The notes: generated by a model not told the origin, from the sequence alone. Positions 1-8,680 are shown, counted from the first letter of the stretch. The stretch: DNA of 60,148 bases from Salaquimonas sp. (GCA_028289365.1 JANQQM010000150.1:1-60148); one strand, 5' to 3'. Made by a program: numbers and translations.

Positions 1-1
1 T

Positions 2-1069
2 GCAATCATCATCGAGCCCGAGCCCGTAGAATATGTACGCGTCTGTGACGCTTATGGTGCTGGCTGGTGGTATATCCCCGGCACGGAAACCTGTCTTAAT
101 TTTGATGGCGATGTTCGTGTTCAGTATGAATCAGAACATTACCATGATCCGGTTCTTGACGACGAAACGTCGGCACACGACGCCGACTATCGTGCCCGTC
201 TCAATATCCGGGCAAGCAATGAGACCGAATATGGTACGTTAGCCTCTCGTATTCGTTGGGAAGCTTTTGCCGCCCAAAGCCGCGGCGCACCCGGCAATAA
301 TGAATCCGGTGAAGGGCATAACGATCTGCTGTCCAGTGCTACCGGCATAGGAAAAGCCGGCATGGTCGTTGATACGGCAACCATTTCCATCGCCGGCTTT
401 TTTATGGGCTATGCAGACTCCTACTGGAACCGTGGCGGTGGCGATGGCTATTACAATGCGCGTTATTCCGGCTACAAGAGCTCGCCGGATGGTCTGTTCT
501 TCGAATATACCTATGCGGCCATTGGCTTTACCGCGACGGCAGGTGTTGAAACTAACAACCTCTCCGGTGAGCCGGGTTCTCCCGACGTTTATGGTGGTAT
601 CACCTGGTCCGGTGGCGGGTTGTCACTGGCAGGTCTAGTCTATTACGACAATGAGCAGGCTGCGGCAGCCTATCGTTTCCGTGCCGATTATGATCTGAGC
701 TCCTGGGCGCCTGGCTTGGCAGTCGGTGGTTGGTATGAGTCCGACAACGGTGACACCAACTATGTCAAGGGTCACAAATGGGGTGTAACCGCCAAGATGA
801 ACCTGGCCGATAATCTGGTCCTGTTCGGCGGCTACTCCGCATATGACGATCTGTATAACGGCACCAACTGTAACTTCTGTACAACAGACACGGGTGATTT
901 CAGCGGTGAAAACTGGTCTGTAGGCCTCGCCTGGAATGTCGTGTCTGGCCTCTTGGTGCAGTTCGACTACAGCGCCTACACGTTCGATGTCGAAGCTAAC
1001 TCAAACGGCAACCAAGCCGGCAATGGCAATTACGGTGTCTACGGCATCCGGATTGTGCGCTCCTTCTGA
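2..1069 (+). CDS. Rhizobial-type outer membrane porin, 5' end missing
   Basis: This is the 3' part of a general diffusion porin of the Porin_2 family (trimeric beta-barrel in the outer membrane, passage of small hydrophilic solutes). The frame is open from base 2, so the start and signal peptide lie upstream of the window; 355 residues are visible. Seen near the visible N-terminus: PEPVEYVRVCDAYGAGWWY, then PGTETCL, the hallmark after the signal peptide in rhizobial porins, followed by alternating aromatic and polar strands. The protein ends in RIVRSF, and a terminal Phe is the usual sorting signal for outer membrane barrels. Only a short piece should be missing. A hairpin follows at 1095-1118. 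An ATG at 362 is internal and is not the true start. Confidence 0.93.
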   Translation, partial: AIIIEPEPVEYVRVCDAYGAGWWYIPGTETCLNFDGDVRVQYESEHYHDPVLDDETSAHDADYRARLNIRASNETEYGTLASRIRWEAFAAQSRGAPGNNESGEGHNDLLSSATGIGKAGMVVDTATISIAGFFMGYADSYWNRGGGDGYYNARYSGYKSSPDGLFFEYTYAAIGFTATAGVETNNLSGEPGSPDVYGGITWSGGGLSLAGLVYYDNEQAAAAYRFRADYDLSSWAPGLAVGGWYESDNGDTNYVKGHKWGVTAKMNLADNLVLFGGYSAYDDLYNGTNCNFCTTDTGDFSGENWSVGLAWNVVSGLLVQFDYSAYTFDVEANSNGNQAGNGNYGVYGIRIVRSF

Positions 1070-1463
1070 TTGAAGGATCAGGTCCACGAGATTTGAGGCC
1101 CGGGAAGACCCGGGTCTCAACCAGGAACAATCAAGCCAGGTGGCTTTGAAAAGCGGATGTTATCCGTCCGATTTTCCAATTCACCCCGATGCGCCAGACA
1201 GATTTGTGGAGCCGCGCATCCTGAAATTGAAACCAGAGGCAAGGCGGTGCCAAACGGCAGAAATGCCGGTTAAAAAGGAGGGAAACTAAATAGACCGAAC
1301 CAGGGTTTGCATGTCGCTAAGTGATTGATTCAAAACAAACACAAGATACCGGGTTCGGGAGCATGGAAATTGTCACAGAGAAATCTGTGTATATGCTGAT
1401 CTGCAGATTGATTTCTGCGGAATAGGCTGCTTTTTGGCTCCTGTTCCTGGGGGGGTTCAAAAA
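1070..1463. other. Intergenic stretch between porin and recombinase
   Basis: Apart from the porin hairpin I see no gene, tRNA end or clear promoter in these roughly 390 bases. It was inspected by eye for the 3' end of a tRNA, which could have served as an integration site for the neighbouring recombinase, and none was found. Confidence 0.6.
1095..1118 (+). terminator. Probable terminator of the porin gene
   Basis: A 10-bp stem (GAGGCCCGGG pairing with CCCGGGTCTC, one G-T pair) closes a 4-base AAGA loop 25 bases after the porin stop codon. There is no T run after it, so it may be a stability hairpin or a weak intrinsic terminator. Confidence 0.55.
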
Positions 1464-2312
1464 ATGAATGCTAATTTAGTTGAGTTGTGGGACGCCTACT
1501 CCGACATATTGTGGGAACCGAGTGACCACAAGAATACGTGTAAAGGGTATGCTTACGAGCTGCAGTCGATCATAGAAAGTCATCGGATAAAGAAGTTCGA
1601 TGCAAAGCTGATCGACAAAATCACGGGAAGCCTGAGAGCAAAAGGCAACAAGAATTCCACCGTCAACCGGAAGCTTGCCTGCTTATCCAAACTTCTTCGA
1701 AAACACCAAAGAAACGGCGAAATCGACCGAATTCCGGAAATCAGGAAATTGCCGGAAAGAAATGGCCGTATCCGATTTCTTGATCCGGCCGAAGAAGCGG
1801 CTCTTGTTGCCAATCTCGATGCGATCAACGAATGCTACGGGTTATTGGCCGAGTTTCTTGTCGATACGGGTGCTCGTGTTGGCGAGGCGCTGCAACTCCG
1901 CTGGTGCGATGTCGCGGAAGGACATGCGACATTTTGGGAAACCAAGTCAAACACGCCTCGAACCGTGCCACTGACCGAACGAGCGCTGAGTGTCATCGAA
2001 CAAAGACGGGGTGAGATTCCAATCGGGCCGTTTTCCGATATTCGCTATGCCAATTTCCGGAATGCCTGGCTGAAGGCGCGCAAGCGGGCGGGACTGGGTG
2101 GCGACCCGCAAATCGTCCCGCACATTTTGCGCCACACCTGTGCGTCTCGACTTGCCCAAAATGGGGTAGATATCAAGAGAATACAGGAGTTTCTCGGACA
2201 CAAATCCCTGACCATGACGCTTCGCTATGCGCATCTGGCGCCGCGACATCTGGAAGTATGCGCCGAGGCATTGAACAAGCTGGCGAAGACAAAAGACTAC
2301 CGGGTCCAATGA
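1464..2312 (+). CDS. Tyrosine recombinase / phage-type integrase
   Basis: Site-specific recombinase that cuts and rejoins DNA through a covalent phosphotyrosine. The catalytic set is complete in the 282-residue reading: R138 (TGARVGEAL), K161 (TKSN), H220 and R223 (HILRH), H246 (LGHKSL) and the nucleophile Y255 (LRYAHL). The N-terminal ~100 residues look like a core-binding SAM-like domain. I chose the ATG at 1464 because a GGGGGG stretch sits about 8 bases before it; a TTG at 1434 in the same frame would add 10 residues. No excisionase, relaxase, phage or transposon gene lies nearby, so it appears as an isolated integrase. Whether it belongs to a degraded island or acts as a housekeeping-type recombinase cannot be told. 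The closely spaced catalytic motifs suggest an intact enzyme, not a pseudogene. Confidence 0.9.
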   Translation: MNANLVELWDAYSDILWEPSDHKNTCKGYAYELQSIIESHRIKKFDAKLIDKITGSLRAKGNKNSTVNRKLACLSKLLRKHQRNGEIDRIPEIRKLPERNGRIRFLDPAEEAALVANLDAINECYGLLAEFLVDTGARVGEALQLRWCDVAEGHATFWETKSNTPRTVPLTERALSVIEQRRGEIPIGPFSDIRYANFRNAWLKARKRAGLGGDPQIVPHILRHTCASRLAQNGVDIKRIQEFLGHKSLTMTLRYAHLAPRHLEVCAEALNKLAKTKDYRVQ

Positions 2313-2397
2313 GGTTTCATCCGGGCGGGGTGAGGAACCAGTTGGAGTCTCATGTTCCGGAACAAGGCCAGCGTGCCGATAGCGATTTGGAACGGAG

Positions 2398-2434
2398 AAA
2401 AAAAAAGCCTGACTGAAAATAACTTCAGCCAGGC
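2398..2434 (-). terminator. Rho-independent terminator of the iron-binding protein gene
   Basis: Read on the minus strand, GCCTGGCTGAA and TTCAGTCAGGC pair (one internal mismatch) around a 6-base loop and are followed at once by nine T residues (A run 2398-2406 on the plus strand). It lies 24 bases past the stop codon of the iron-binding protein gene. Confidence 0.9.
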
Positions 2435-2457
2435 GATGATTTCATATTGTTGGAATC

Positions 2458-3507
2458 TTAGCTGGACGGGCCGTCATCGAAGCCGATCTTGTCGACCAGT
2501 TCCGAGGCGCGCTTTCTGTTTGCAGCAATTTCATCCAATGAAAGCGTATCAGGTTTGATATCACCAAAAGCCTTTACGGTATCTGATGGTGTGCTGCCCG
2601 GAGCGATCGGATATTCATAGACTTGCTCGGCATAAATTTCCTGAGCTTCCGGACTTGCCAAAAACTCCATTAGTTTCAAGGCATTTTCCTTGTTGGGCGC
2701 ATGTTTGGCGAGCGCCATTCCGGAAATGTTCACATGAGTGCCTCGATCACCGGCATTGGGGAATAGAACCTTGATCGATTTGGCCCATTCCTTTTGTTCC
2801 GGTTCTTTCTCATTGTTCTGCATCAGACCGACATAATAGGTGTTGCCGATGCCCAAATCACATTCCTGGGAGAAAATCCCTCTGGCTTGCGCCCTGTCAT
2901 TGCCGGCAGGCTTGCGGGCCAGATTTTCCTTGAGACCAGTCAGCCACTTTTCAGCTTCTTCCTCGCCGAGATTGGCAATCATGGAAGCAATCAGTGCGAC
3001 ATTGTAGGCATGCTGGCCTGAACGAATACAGATTTTTCCCTTCCATTTCGGATCGGCCAGTTCCTCATAGGTGATTGTGTCCTGGGCTACCCGATCGCGG
3101 GAAGCATAAACCACCCTGCCCCGTGTCGTCAGGCCGAACCAGTGACCGGCCGGATCGCGATATTGTTCGGGAATGTTGTCGTTGATTGCGCTATTTTCGA
3201 CCGGTTGGGTAATTTCCTTTGCCTTGGCATTTGTCAGGCGCCCAATATCGACGGTAAAGATCACGTCAACCGGTGAATTGGTACCTTCTGCCTCAACGCG
3301 TTCTTCCAATCCCTTGTTCAGAAATAGCACATTGGTTTTGATGCCGGTTTTCTCCGTAAATGCATCAAGAAGAGGCGCGATTAGATTCGGTTGACGATAG
3401 GAATAGATGTTGACATCTGCTGCCTGTGCCAGCGTCGGTAGAATACCGAAGGCAAGACCAGCAGAGAGTACGCCCGCAACAGCGCGGGATTTGTTTGAAA
3501 ATTTCAT
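2458..3507 (-). CDS. Periplasmic Fe(III) ABC-transporter substrate-binding protein
   Basis: FbpA/FutA-type periplasmic ferric-iron-binding protein, 349 residues, which would deliver Fe3+ to an inner-membrane permease. Seen: a Sec signal peptide ending LAQA-ADVNIYSY, the family start NIYSYRQPNLI, and the paired tyrosines in GIGNTYYVG that coordinate iron in this family. The ATG at 3507 is preferred over one 12 bases upstream because GGAG lies 6 bases before it. The gene stands alone: it has its own promoter, an ICE-like operator and a terminator, and no permease or ATPase gene follows, so the membrane partners must be elsewhere. The iron role is well supported by family and by the operator; the exact ligand (free ferric ion or a chelate) is not shown. 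Confidence 0.9.
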   Translation of the reverse strand: MKFSNKSRAVAGVLSAGLAFGILPTLAQAADVNIYSYRQPNLIAPLLDAFTEKTGIKTNVLFLNKGLEERVEAEGTNSPVDVIFTVDIGRLTNAKAKEITQPVENSAINDNIPEQYRDPAGHWFGLTTRGRVVYASRDRVAQDTITYEELADPKWKGKICIRSGQHAYNVALIASMIANLGEEEAEKWLTGLKENLARKPAGNDRAQARGIFSQECDLGIGNTYYVGLMQNNEKEPEQKEWAKSIKVLFPNAGDRGTHVNISGMALAKHAPNKENALKLMEFLASPEAQEIYAEQVYEYPIAPGSTPSDTVKAFGDIKPDTLSLDEIAANRKRASELVDKIGFDDGPSS

Positions 3508-3561
3508 AGTTATCTCCAATACTCACCGTTCAAGGCGGTGAAATCAGGTTTCGACCCAGCC

Positions 3562-3590
3562 TGCCTATCGCCGAATGCTGGCCTTGTCAA
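3562..3590 (-). promoter_or_regulatory. Candidate promoter of the iron-binding protein gene
   Basis: On the minus strand a perfect TTGACA (-35) at 3585-3590 is followed after 17 bases by TAGGCA at 3562-3567, a poor -10. The ICE-like palindrome lies about 24 bases upstream of the -35, an activator-like position. The call rests on the -35 and the spacing. Confidence 0.4.
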
Positions 3591-3613
3591 TAATAATGTA
3601 AATATATCAATGG

Positions 3614-3630
3614 TTTAGAATTATTCTAAA
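3614..3630 (-). promoter_or_regulatory. Irr/ICE-like iron-control palindrome
   Basis: TTTAGAA-TTA-TTCTAAA is a perfect 7-bp inverted repeat with a 3-base spacer. It has the shape of the ICE motif bound by Irr, the haem-responsive iron regulator of Hyphomicrobiales (family knowledge). It sits upstream of the candidate promoter of the ferric-binding protein and includes the stop codon (3621-3623) of the preceding glycosyltransferase gene. Confidence 0.7.
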
Positions 3631-4817
3631 TCGAATTCTATTTTGATGCTCTGCCGGTCCTGAAACATTTCCTGAATTATCCGCGCAGAATTTTCAGCGC
3701 CGTTTATCTCAAAATCCGGCTGCATCGGTGGAAGCAAGGCAGCTTTGTCGACGCTATTTGCAAGGGATTGCGGCGATAGATCATGCTCCCTGACAAGTTC
3801 GCACAATCCGCAGTCTGCAAGCAATCTGGCACGCCTTAATTGCTCTGTTTCCCTGCCGCCCTCAAAGGGTGCCAGCACGGTTCGGCATTTTGCCCGGATA
3901 AGATCACCGACGGTATTATACCCGGCGCGCGAAACCGAAACCTTTGCCGAGGCGAGTACCCTTGTCAGATCCGGCACGAAACGGACGATCTGCATGGCCT
4001 TCCCTGCCCTCGCCTTCAGGGATTGATATTCTTCTTCCGCCCGTTCAGAGCCGACAACAAGAAGCCAATTTTCCGGATAGGCATCACAATAGTCGCAGGC
4101 GCCAATTGCGGCAGCGGTCAGGGAATGGCCCACTGCTCCGCCACCGGCAGAGACAATTACATCGCATCTGATTGATGGCGGGACCTCAAGATCTACCGGC
4201 CCAGGTGTCACCAGGCCTGTGTATCTGACCTTGTCCTCGATCGAATTTGCGCCGGGAAGCGTTTCCGGCAAGGTGATCAGATTGGCATCGCCATGTACCA
4301 GGATAAGATCGAACCAATCATGGACCGCCTCCAGCGTTTCGCGAACCCGCACCTGCTTCCGATTTTCCGTCATGATGTCGCGGATGGATGAAACCGTCAT
4401 CGGTTTCCACGGCGCGGCCCGGGCAGCGCGCATCAGTGGTTCCAGTTCAAACCGCATTTGCCGGCGACCAAAGGGGTAGGTTTCAGTGATGATGATATCC
4501 GGGCGGCTTACTTCCAGGAGATTTAGGATTGTCTCTGCGCGCGACGACAATAGCGCCTCATCGGCGGGCTTGCCATCAGCCCGCACCAAGTCGGCAATGT
4601 AGGAATCCCCTGCCCTGACCGGCTCGAGCCAGACCATTTCAAGTCCGTCGAGATTGATGGATGGCAGGCGGGTACCACCCCAAATCATCTGGACCGTGAA
4701 GCCGGCGTTCACCAAGGCCTTTGCGACCCTTGTCGCGCGAAACACATGGCCAATGCCAAGCAGATGCTGCACATAGAACAAGACCGTTGGCTGGCCCGTT
4801 TTCGCAGATGTCGTCAT
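3621..4817 (-). CDS. Predicted glycosyltransferase, COG4671/MurG-like (first paralogue)
   Basis: GT-B-fold glycosyltransferase of the COG4671 type, 398 residues, presumably cytoplasmic and using a nucleotide sugar. Seen: an N-terminal YVQHLLGIGHVFRA loop like the MurG/UGT glycine loop, a mid-protein glycine-rich VSAGGGAVGHS that opens the C-terminal Rossmann domain, and a donor-site-like segment SRAGYNTVGDLI followed by APFEGGRETEQ. It is the last gene of a three-gene minus-strand run: its ATG overlaps the stop of the upstream glycosyltransferase by 4 bases (4814-4817), so the two are translationally coupled. The gene at 6075-7310 is a paralogue with the same motifs. Donor, acceptor and product are unknown. 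Confidence 0.85.
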   Translation of the reverse strand: MTTSAKTGQPTVLFYVQHLLGIGHVFRATRVAKALVNAGFTVQMIWGGTRLPSINLDGLEMVWLEPVRAGDSYIADLVRADGKPADEALLSSRAETILNLLEVSRPDIIITETYPFGRRQMRFELEPLMRAARAAPWKPMTVSSIRDIMTENRKQVRVRETLEAVHDWFDLILVHGDANLITLPETLPGANSIEDKVRYTGLVTPGPVDLEVPPSIRCDVIVSAGGGAVGHSLTAAAIGACDYCDAYPENWLLVVGSERAEEEYQSLKARAGKAMQIVRFVPDLTRVLASAKVSVSRAGYNTVGDLIRAKCRTVLAPFEGGRETEQLRRARLLADCGLCELVREHDLSPQSLANSVDKAALLPPMQPDFEINGAENSARIIQEMFQDRQSIKIEFDLE

Positions 4818-6085
4818 CTTGCTGACGACCCCGCCTTTGCCTCGTTCAGCGATTTTCGCAGTAGATATTCCAGCACCGGAATAGTGGCATGGTGATCAAA
4901 CAGAGCCCGAACCCGTTTTTCTCCCTTTCGGCCCAGTGCATTTCTCCTTCTGGGATCTCGCGACAGTTCTGCCAGCTGGGTACATAACTGTTCGACATTG
5001 TCCGGTTCGACAAAGACACCATTTTCACCATCAACGATAAGCTCCGGAATACCGGAAAGCGCGGTGGTCAGTACGGCCAATCCCTGGCTTTGAGCCTCGA
5101 TCATCACATTGGGCAGACCATCCCGATCTCCGGTTTCGTCAATCCTGCACGGCAACACAAACAAGTCCGACTGCCGGTAGGCTGACAGTACATCCGACTG
5201 AGCAAGCGCACCCCTGAAATCACATCTGAAGACCAGGTCCAAATCACGCGCCTGCTGGATTAGTTGTTCGCGTAGCGGGCCGCCGCCAATATGCTGCCAA
5301 TGCCAATGCAGATTTTCAGGCAACCGGGCCAGTGCCGCGATGATCGTATCAATGCCCTTCTTGGCGACTGCCCTGCCAACGGTCAGAAATCTGACCGGAT
5401 CGTTCGGATTCGACCCATCACGGCGCTTGTGGAACGGCGCTTTTGTAAACGTTGAAAGGTCAATGCCATGATAGACAAGCTTGACCTTTTTGGGGTCTGA
5501 CGCATGGCGGTATAGTTCCTCCGCCCCGCCCTTAGTGCAGGTCACGCACCATGCTGCATCGTCCAGTTTCTCCGTCAGTTCCCAACCGGGCGTCGTCCAG
5601 ATGTCCTTGGCATGGGCGGAAATTGCAAATTTCATACCCGCTATCATGGCGCCATATCTGGCAGCCGAGGCCGGTGTATGAATGAAGTGGGCATAGAGGA
5701 AAGCCAGTTGTTCTGAATACTCCGCAGCGATGACCATTCCCTGCCCAAATCGCCTGATCCGATTGACCGTCTGATCTCTGCGAAAATCTGCGAAGAACGC
5801 ATTGAGAGCCCTTCTGTAGCCTGGCATTTGCCTTGCTTTCAACCAGGCGCGCAGCACCCGAATTGGCTCCTGATAAAGATATTCGGGAAGGTAATATACC
5901 GGCGCAGTAATTTCTTCATGGACCGGATGAACCGATTTATCAGTCGGGTGACGCAAGGATATCAACACAAGATCGAAGCCGAGACGTTCCAGCTCTCTGA
6001 TTTCCTGCGCAATGAATGTTTCCGAAAGACGCGGATAACCCTTCAGCACCACACCAATTTTCCCCGGACCAATATCAGACTTCAA
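4814..6085 (-). CDS. Glycosyltransferase family 4 (colanic-acid type)
   Basis: Retaining GT-B glycosyltransferase of the GT4 family, 423 residues. Seen: N-terminal KGYPRLSETFIAQEI, typical of colanic acid/exopolysaccharide GT4 enzymes, VGRAVAKKGIDTIIAAL at the start of the C-terminal Glycos_transf_1 domain, and the E-x7-E region DGLPNVMIEAQSQGLAVL. A conserved AHFIHTPASAARYGA segment also fits the colanic-acid subgroup. It overlaps the upstream gene by 11 bases and the downstream gene by 4 bases, so the three glycosyltransferases form one coupled operon. Such enzymes act at the cytoplasmic face of the membrane on lipid-linked glycans; the actual glycan here is unknown. Confidence 0.88.
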   Translation of the reverse strand: MKSDIGPGKIGVVLKGYPRLSETFIAQEIRELERLGFDLVLISLRHPTDKSVHPVHEEITAPVYYLPEYLYQEPIRVLRAWLKARQMPGYRRALNAFFADFRRDQTVNRIRRFGQGMVIAAEYSEQLAFLYAHFIHTPASAARYGAMIAGMKFAISAHAKDIWTTPGWELTEKLDDAAWCVTCTKGGAEELYRHASDPKKVKLVYHGIDLSTFTKAPFHKRRDGSNPNDPVRFLTVGRAVAKKGIDTIIAALARLPENLHWHWQHIGGGPLREQLIQQARDLDLVFRCDFRGALAQSDVLSAYRQSDLFVLPCRIDETGDRDGLPNVMIEAQSQGLAVLTTALSGIPELIVDGENGVFVEPDNVEQLCTQLAELSRDPRRRNALGRKGEKRVRALFDHHATIPVLEYLLRKSLNEAKAGSSAR

Positions 6086-7310
6086 CTGTAGAAACCTGCT
6101 GTTTTTCCCGGGTTCTCTTGACTGCCGGTGTCTGATCGCTGCTTAGCAAATATTCTATATCGCTGCAGATTTCGTCCAGGCCGGCCATATCCCGATGGAG
6201 GAGGAATTTTGATGGAGAAGTGTTGTTCGGCAGTTGGCGAAGCGCATTGGCCATGACGCTGGGAATGGATGCTTCCTCGCTCGTCAGCATCTCGCACATG
6301 CCAAGTTCGCGGCCCCGGCTGGCACGGATATACTGCTCCTGACGGGGCTGGGTTCTTGGAACAAAAAGCGCCTTGCGATTGAACGAAAGTACTTCGCAAA
6401 ACGTGTTGTAACCACACATGCCGACAACCCCGACGGCATTGGACAGAAGCCATTCCAGCCGTGATTCAAAGTCGATGATCGTGACGTTGGAAAGGCTGGA
6501 TGCCCGCAGACGGATGCGCTCGCGATTTTCGGATTTCATAAAGGGACCCAGCACCATCACAATCGGATAATCATTATGCCAGTCATGTTCACGAGCTGCC
6601 AGGACCTGTTCCATCAAGACGGAACCGTCACCACCGCCGCCAGCAGTGACGAGTATGTATTCTTCTGGCAGAAAATGCATGTCTGTCTGCTGTAAAGCGG
6701 GCAGTTCCCGATCCAGCCAGCCAACATATTTCAGCCGTTCCGTCAGGCCATGGGGAAGTTCCATGTTTCCGAGCGGATCCCAAAACCGGTCCGGCCCATA
6801 TACCCAGATACGGTCGTAATAATTATTGATTTTTTCAATGACCGATTTCGGTGTCCATTCCCGTTTCAGGTTTTCAGGTGAATCCATCACGTCGCGTAGA
6901 CCAAGAATTGTCTTGACCGGCGTATCCGTAAGCAATTCGAGCGTTGGCTCCAACTCCCCCTTCAGGCCCATCGGTTCCTTGTCGACAATCATGATATCGG
7001 GCTCAAAACTTTCCGCGGTGCGCTGAATGATCAATTTACGCATCCGCAGAATGTCATCGAGTTCGATATATTCCCCGATTGAATTGTACTCGCCATTGTA
7101 TAGTTTGATGACGCTGGGAATCTTCACAAAATCAACGCGAGCGCGGAAATCAAATGCCCCTGCGATCTGCGATCCGGAGATAATGATGACATTCACGCCC
7201 TTGAAGCGGTCGACAATTGAATGGGCAATCGCGCGGCATCGCCTGAGATGTCCCAGGCCAAACGTGTCATGGCTGTACATGAGGATACGAACATGATCGA
7301 GGCGCTTCAT
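6075..7310 (-). CDS. Predicted glycosyltransferase, COG4671/MurG-like (second paralogue)
   Basis: 411-residue GT-B protein related to the product of 3621-4817. Seen: YSHDTFGLGHLRRCRAIA at the N-terminus, EEYILVTAGGGGDGS at the domain border, and GMCGYNTFCEVLSF followed by PRTQPRQEQYIRA in the donor domain. It is the first gene of the minus-strand glycosyltransferase operon and ends 11 bases inside the next gene. No good Shine-Dalgarno sequence precedes its ATG, and a small hairpin (7331-7349) lies just upstream in the presumed leader. The presence of two diverged COG4671 copies on either side of a GT4 gene suggests that they add different sugars, or the same sugar in different linkage, to one product (inference). 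Confidence 0.85.
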   Translation of the reverse strand: MKRLDHVRILMYSHDTFGLGHLRRCRAIAHSIVDRFKGVNVIIISGSQIAGAFDFRARVDFVKIPSVIKLYNGEYNSIGEYIELDDILRMRKLIIQRTAESFEPDIMIVDKEPMGLKGELEPTLELLTDTPVKTILGLRDVMDSPENLKREWTPKSVIEKINNYYDRIWVYGPDRFWDPLGNMELPHGLTERLKYVGWLDRELPALQQTDMHFLPEEYILVTAGGGGDGSVLMEQVLAAREHDWHNDYPIVMVLGPFMKSENRERIRLRASSLSNVTIIDFESRLEWLLSNAVGVVGMCGYNTFCEVLSFNRKALFVPRTQPRQEQYIRASRGRELGMCEMLTSEEASIPSVMANALRQLPNNTSPSKFLLHRDMAGLDEICSDIEYLLSSDQTPAVKRTREKQQVSTVEV

Positions 7311-7540
7311 TAGTGCAAAGCTTTCTAATTACAGGCTTTTCCTGCCTGTTTGTTTACTCTTACCCCGTGTCAGCCAAGCTTGAACACAATCAAAACCCGC
7401 ATAACGACCAATATCCAGCAGCCCCAAAAACCACAGACTGAATATAATTACAATCAAAGCATTTAGACATCACAGTTTCAATTGTTAAGGTCAAATCTGG
7501 TTCATTGTATTGAGGCTAATCAAGGCAACTTTAATACCCG
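7311..7540. promoter_or_regulatory. Divergent promoter region of the glycan cluster
   Basis: An AT-rich 230-base gap between two divergent glycosyltransferase genes that must hold both promoters. ACAGGC and GCCTGT (7331-7336, 7344-7349) form a 6-bp hairpin about 20 bases before the minus-strand start. Neither flanking start codon has a strong Shine-Dalgarno sequence. I could not fix -35/-10 boxes with confidence. Confidence 0.5.
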
Positions 7541-8680
7541 ATGAAATCAAAGCTGAAAATCGCATTTTTTGCTCCTCTGAAGCCGCCAGATCATCCAAGA
7601 GCGTCCGGAGATCGGCAGATGGCAAGAATGCTGCTAAATGCGCTTCTAAGGGCCGGATATGACGCATTTCTTGCAAGCCGGCTGATTACCTATTCCAAAA
7701 GGCATGGTCCAGAACACATGCAGGCGCGTATTACCGCCGCAAAAGAAGAGGCAAACAGGCTGATTGAACAATGGGTATCAGAAGGAAAAAGGCCAGATTT
7801 GTGGTTTTGCTACCACCCCTATGACAAGTCGCCTGACTGGCTTGGCATGGAGATTTGCGAGCGCCTGAACATTCCGATGATAACTGCGGAACCGTGCAAG
7901 ACCGGCCAGGGCCCGAATGGGGAATGGATACCCTGGCGGACCGAAGCCCAGCGGGGCATTGCCATGGCCGACATGAATATCGTCATGACACCGGCTGATT
8001 ATGACTATGTTTCCACTTTCATTGCCCCGGAAAAAATCGCCCGGATGGATCCATTCATCGATAAGGATCTGCTGACAGAATCGCCGCTTGTGTCCGATCC
8101 GTGGGCGGACAGTCCCGATGCCGTAAGGCTGTTGACCGTCGGAATGATGCGTCCAGGGGCAAAACTCGACAGCTACCGGACACTCGCTTCAGCGCTTTCT
8201 CGACTGAAAAGCAAGAACTGGTATCTGGTAATTGCGGGTGGCGGGCCGGGCCGCGAAGAAATAGAAGCGGCGTTCGATCCTACCCTAAAGGACCGAATTC
8301 ATTTCGCCGGCGAGGTGGATGCGGGAACCGTGATCAGCCTGATGGGCAAGGCTGATGTTTTGGCCTGGCCCGGATGCCGGGAGGCTTATGGCATGGTCTA
8401 TCTGGAAGCAGCAAGCCGTGGTGTACCGTCTGTGGCATTGGACAATATGGGCGTTCCGCTGGTCGTTGTTGATGGAAAGACCGGCTTGCTGGCAGTTCCG
8501 GATGACCCGGATGATTATGCCAGAAAGCTGGACCAGATAATCGAAGACCCCGCGCTCAGGCGACATCTTGGCCAGGGGGCCTCGAATTTTGTTACCAATG
8601 AACGATCGGCCAGTACCGCCGCTAAACAGCTCAAAAAAATCATCGACCAGGTGATCGTCAATGCGGGCCAGGCAAAGTGA
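7541..8680 (+). CDS. Glycosyltransferase family 4
   Basis: GT-B glycosyltransferase, 379 residues. Seen: N-terminal IAFFAPLKPPDHPRASGDRQ, a C-terminal domain with LVIAGGGPGREEIEAAF, and the GT4 donor-binding region PGCREAYGMVYLEAASRGVP with the two expected glutamates. An acidic and aromatic insert (WFCYHPYDKSPDWLG) lies in the N-terminal half. It starts the plus-strand arm of the divergent glycan cluster and its stop overlaps the GTG start of the deacetylase-like gene (GTGA at 8677-8680). The ATG lacks a good ribosome-binding site, with only AAGG about 14 bases upstream. Substrate unknown. Confidence 0.87.
   Translation: MKSKLKIAFFAPLKPPDHPRASGDRQMARMLLNALLRAGYDAFLASRLITYSKRHGPEHMQARITAAKEEANRLIEQWVSEGKRPDLWFCYHPYDKSPDWLGMEICERLNIPMITAEPCKTGQGPNGEWIPWRTEAQRGIAMADMNIVMTPADYDYVSTFIAPEKIARMDPFIDKDLLTESPLVSDPWADSPDAVRLLTVGMMRPGAKLDSYRTLASALSRLKSKNWYLVIAGGGPGREEIEAAFDPTLKDRIHFAGEVDAGTVISLMGKADVLAWPGCREAYGMVYLEAASRGVPSVALDNMGVPLVVVDGKTGLLAVPDDPDDYARKLDQIIEDPALRRHLGQGASNFVTNERSASTAAKQLKKIIDQVIVNAGQAK

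Noticed and set aside
1130-2457. Attachment-site repeats around the recombinase
   Set aside because: Comparison of both flanks by eye gave no direct repeat of useful length, and no tRNA 3' end is present.
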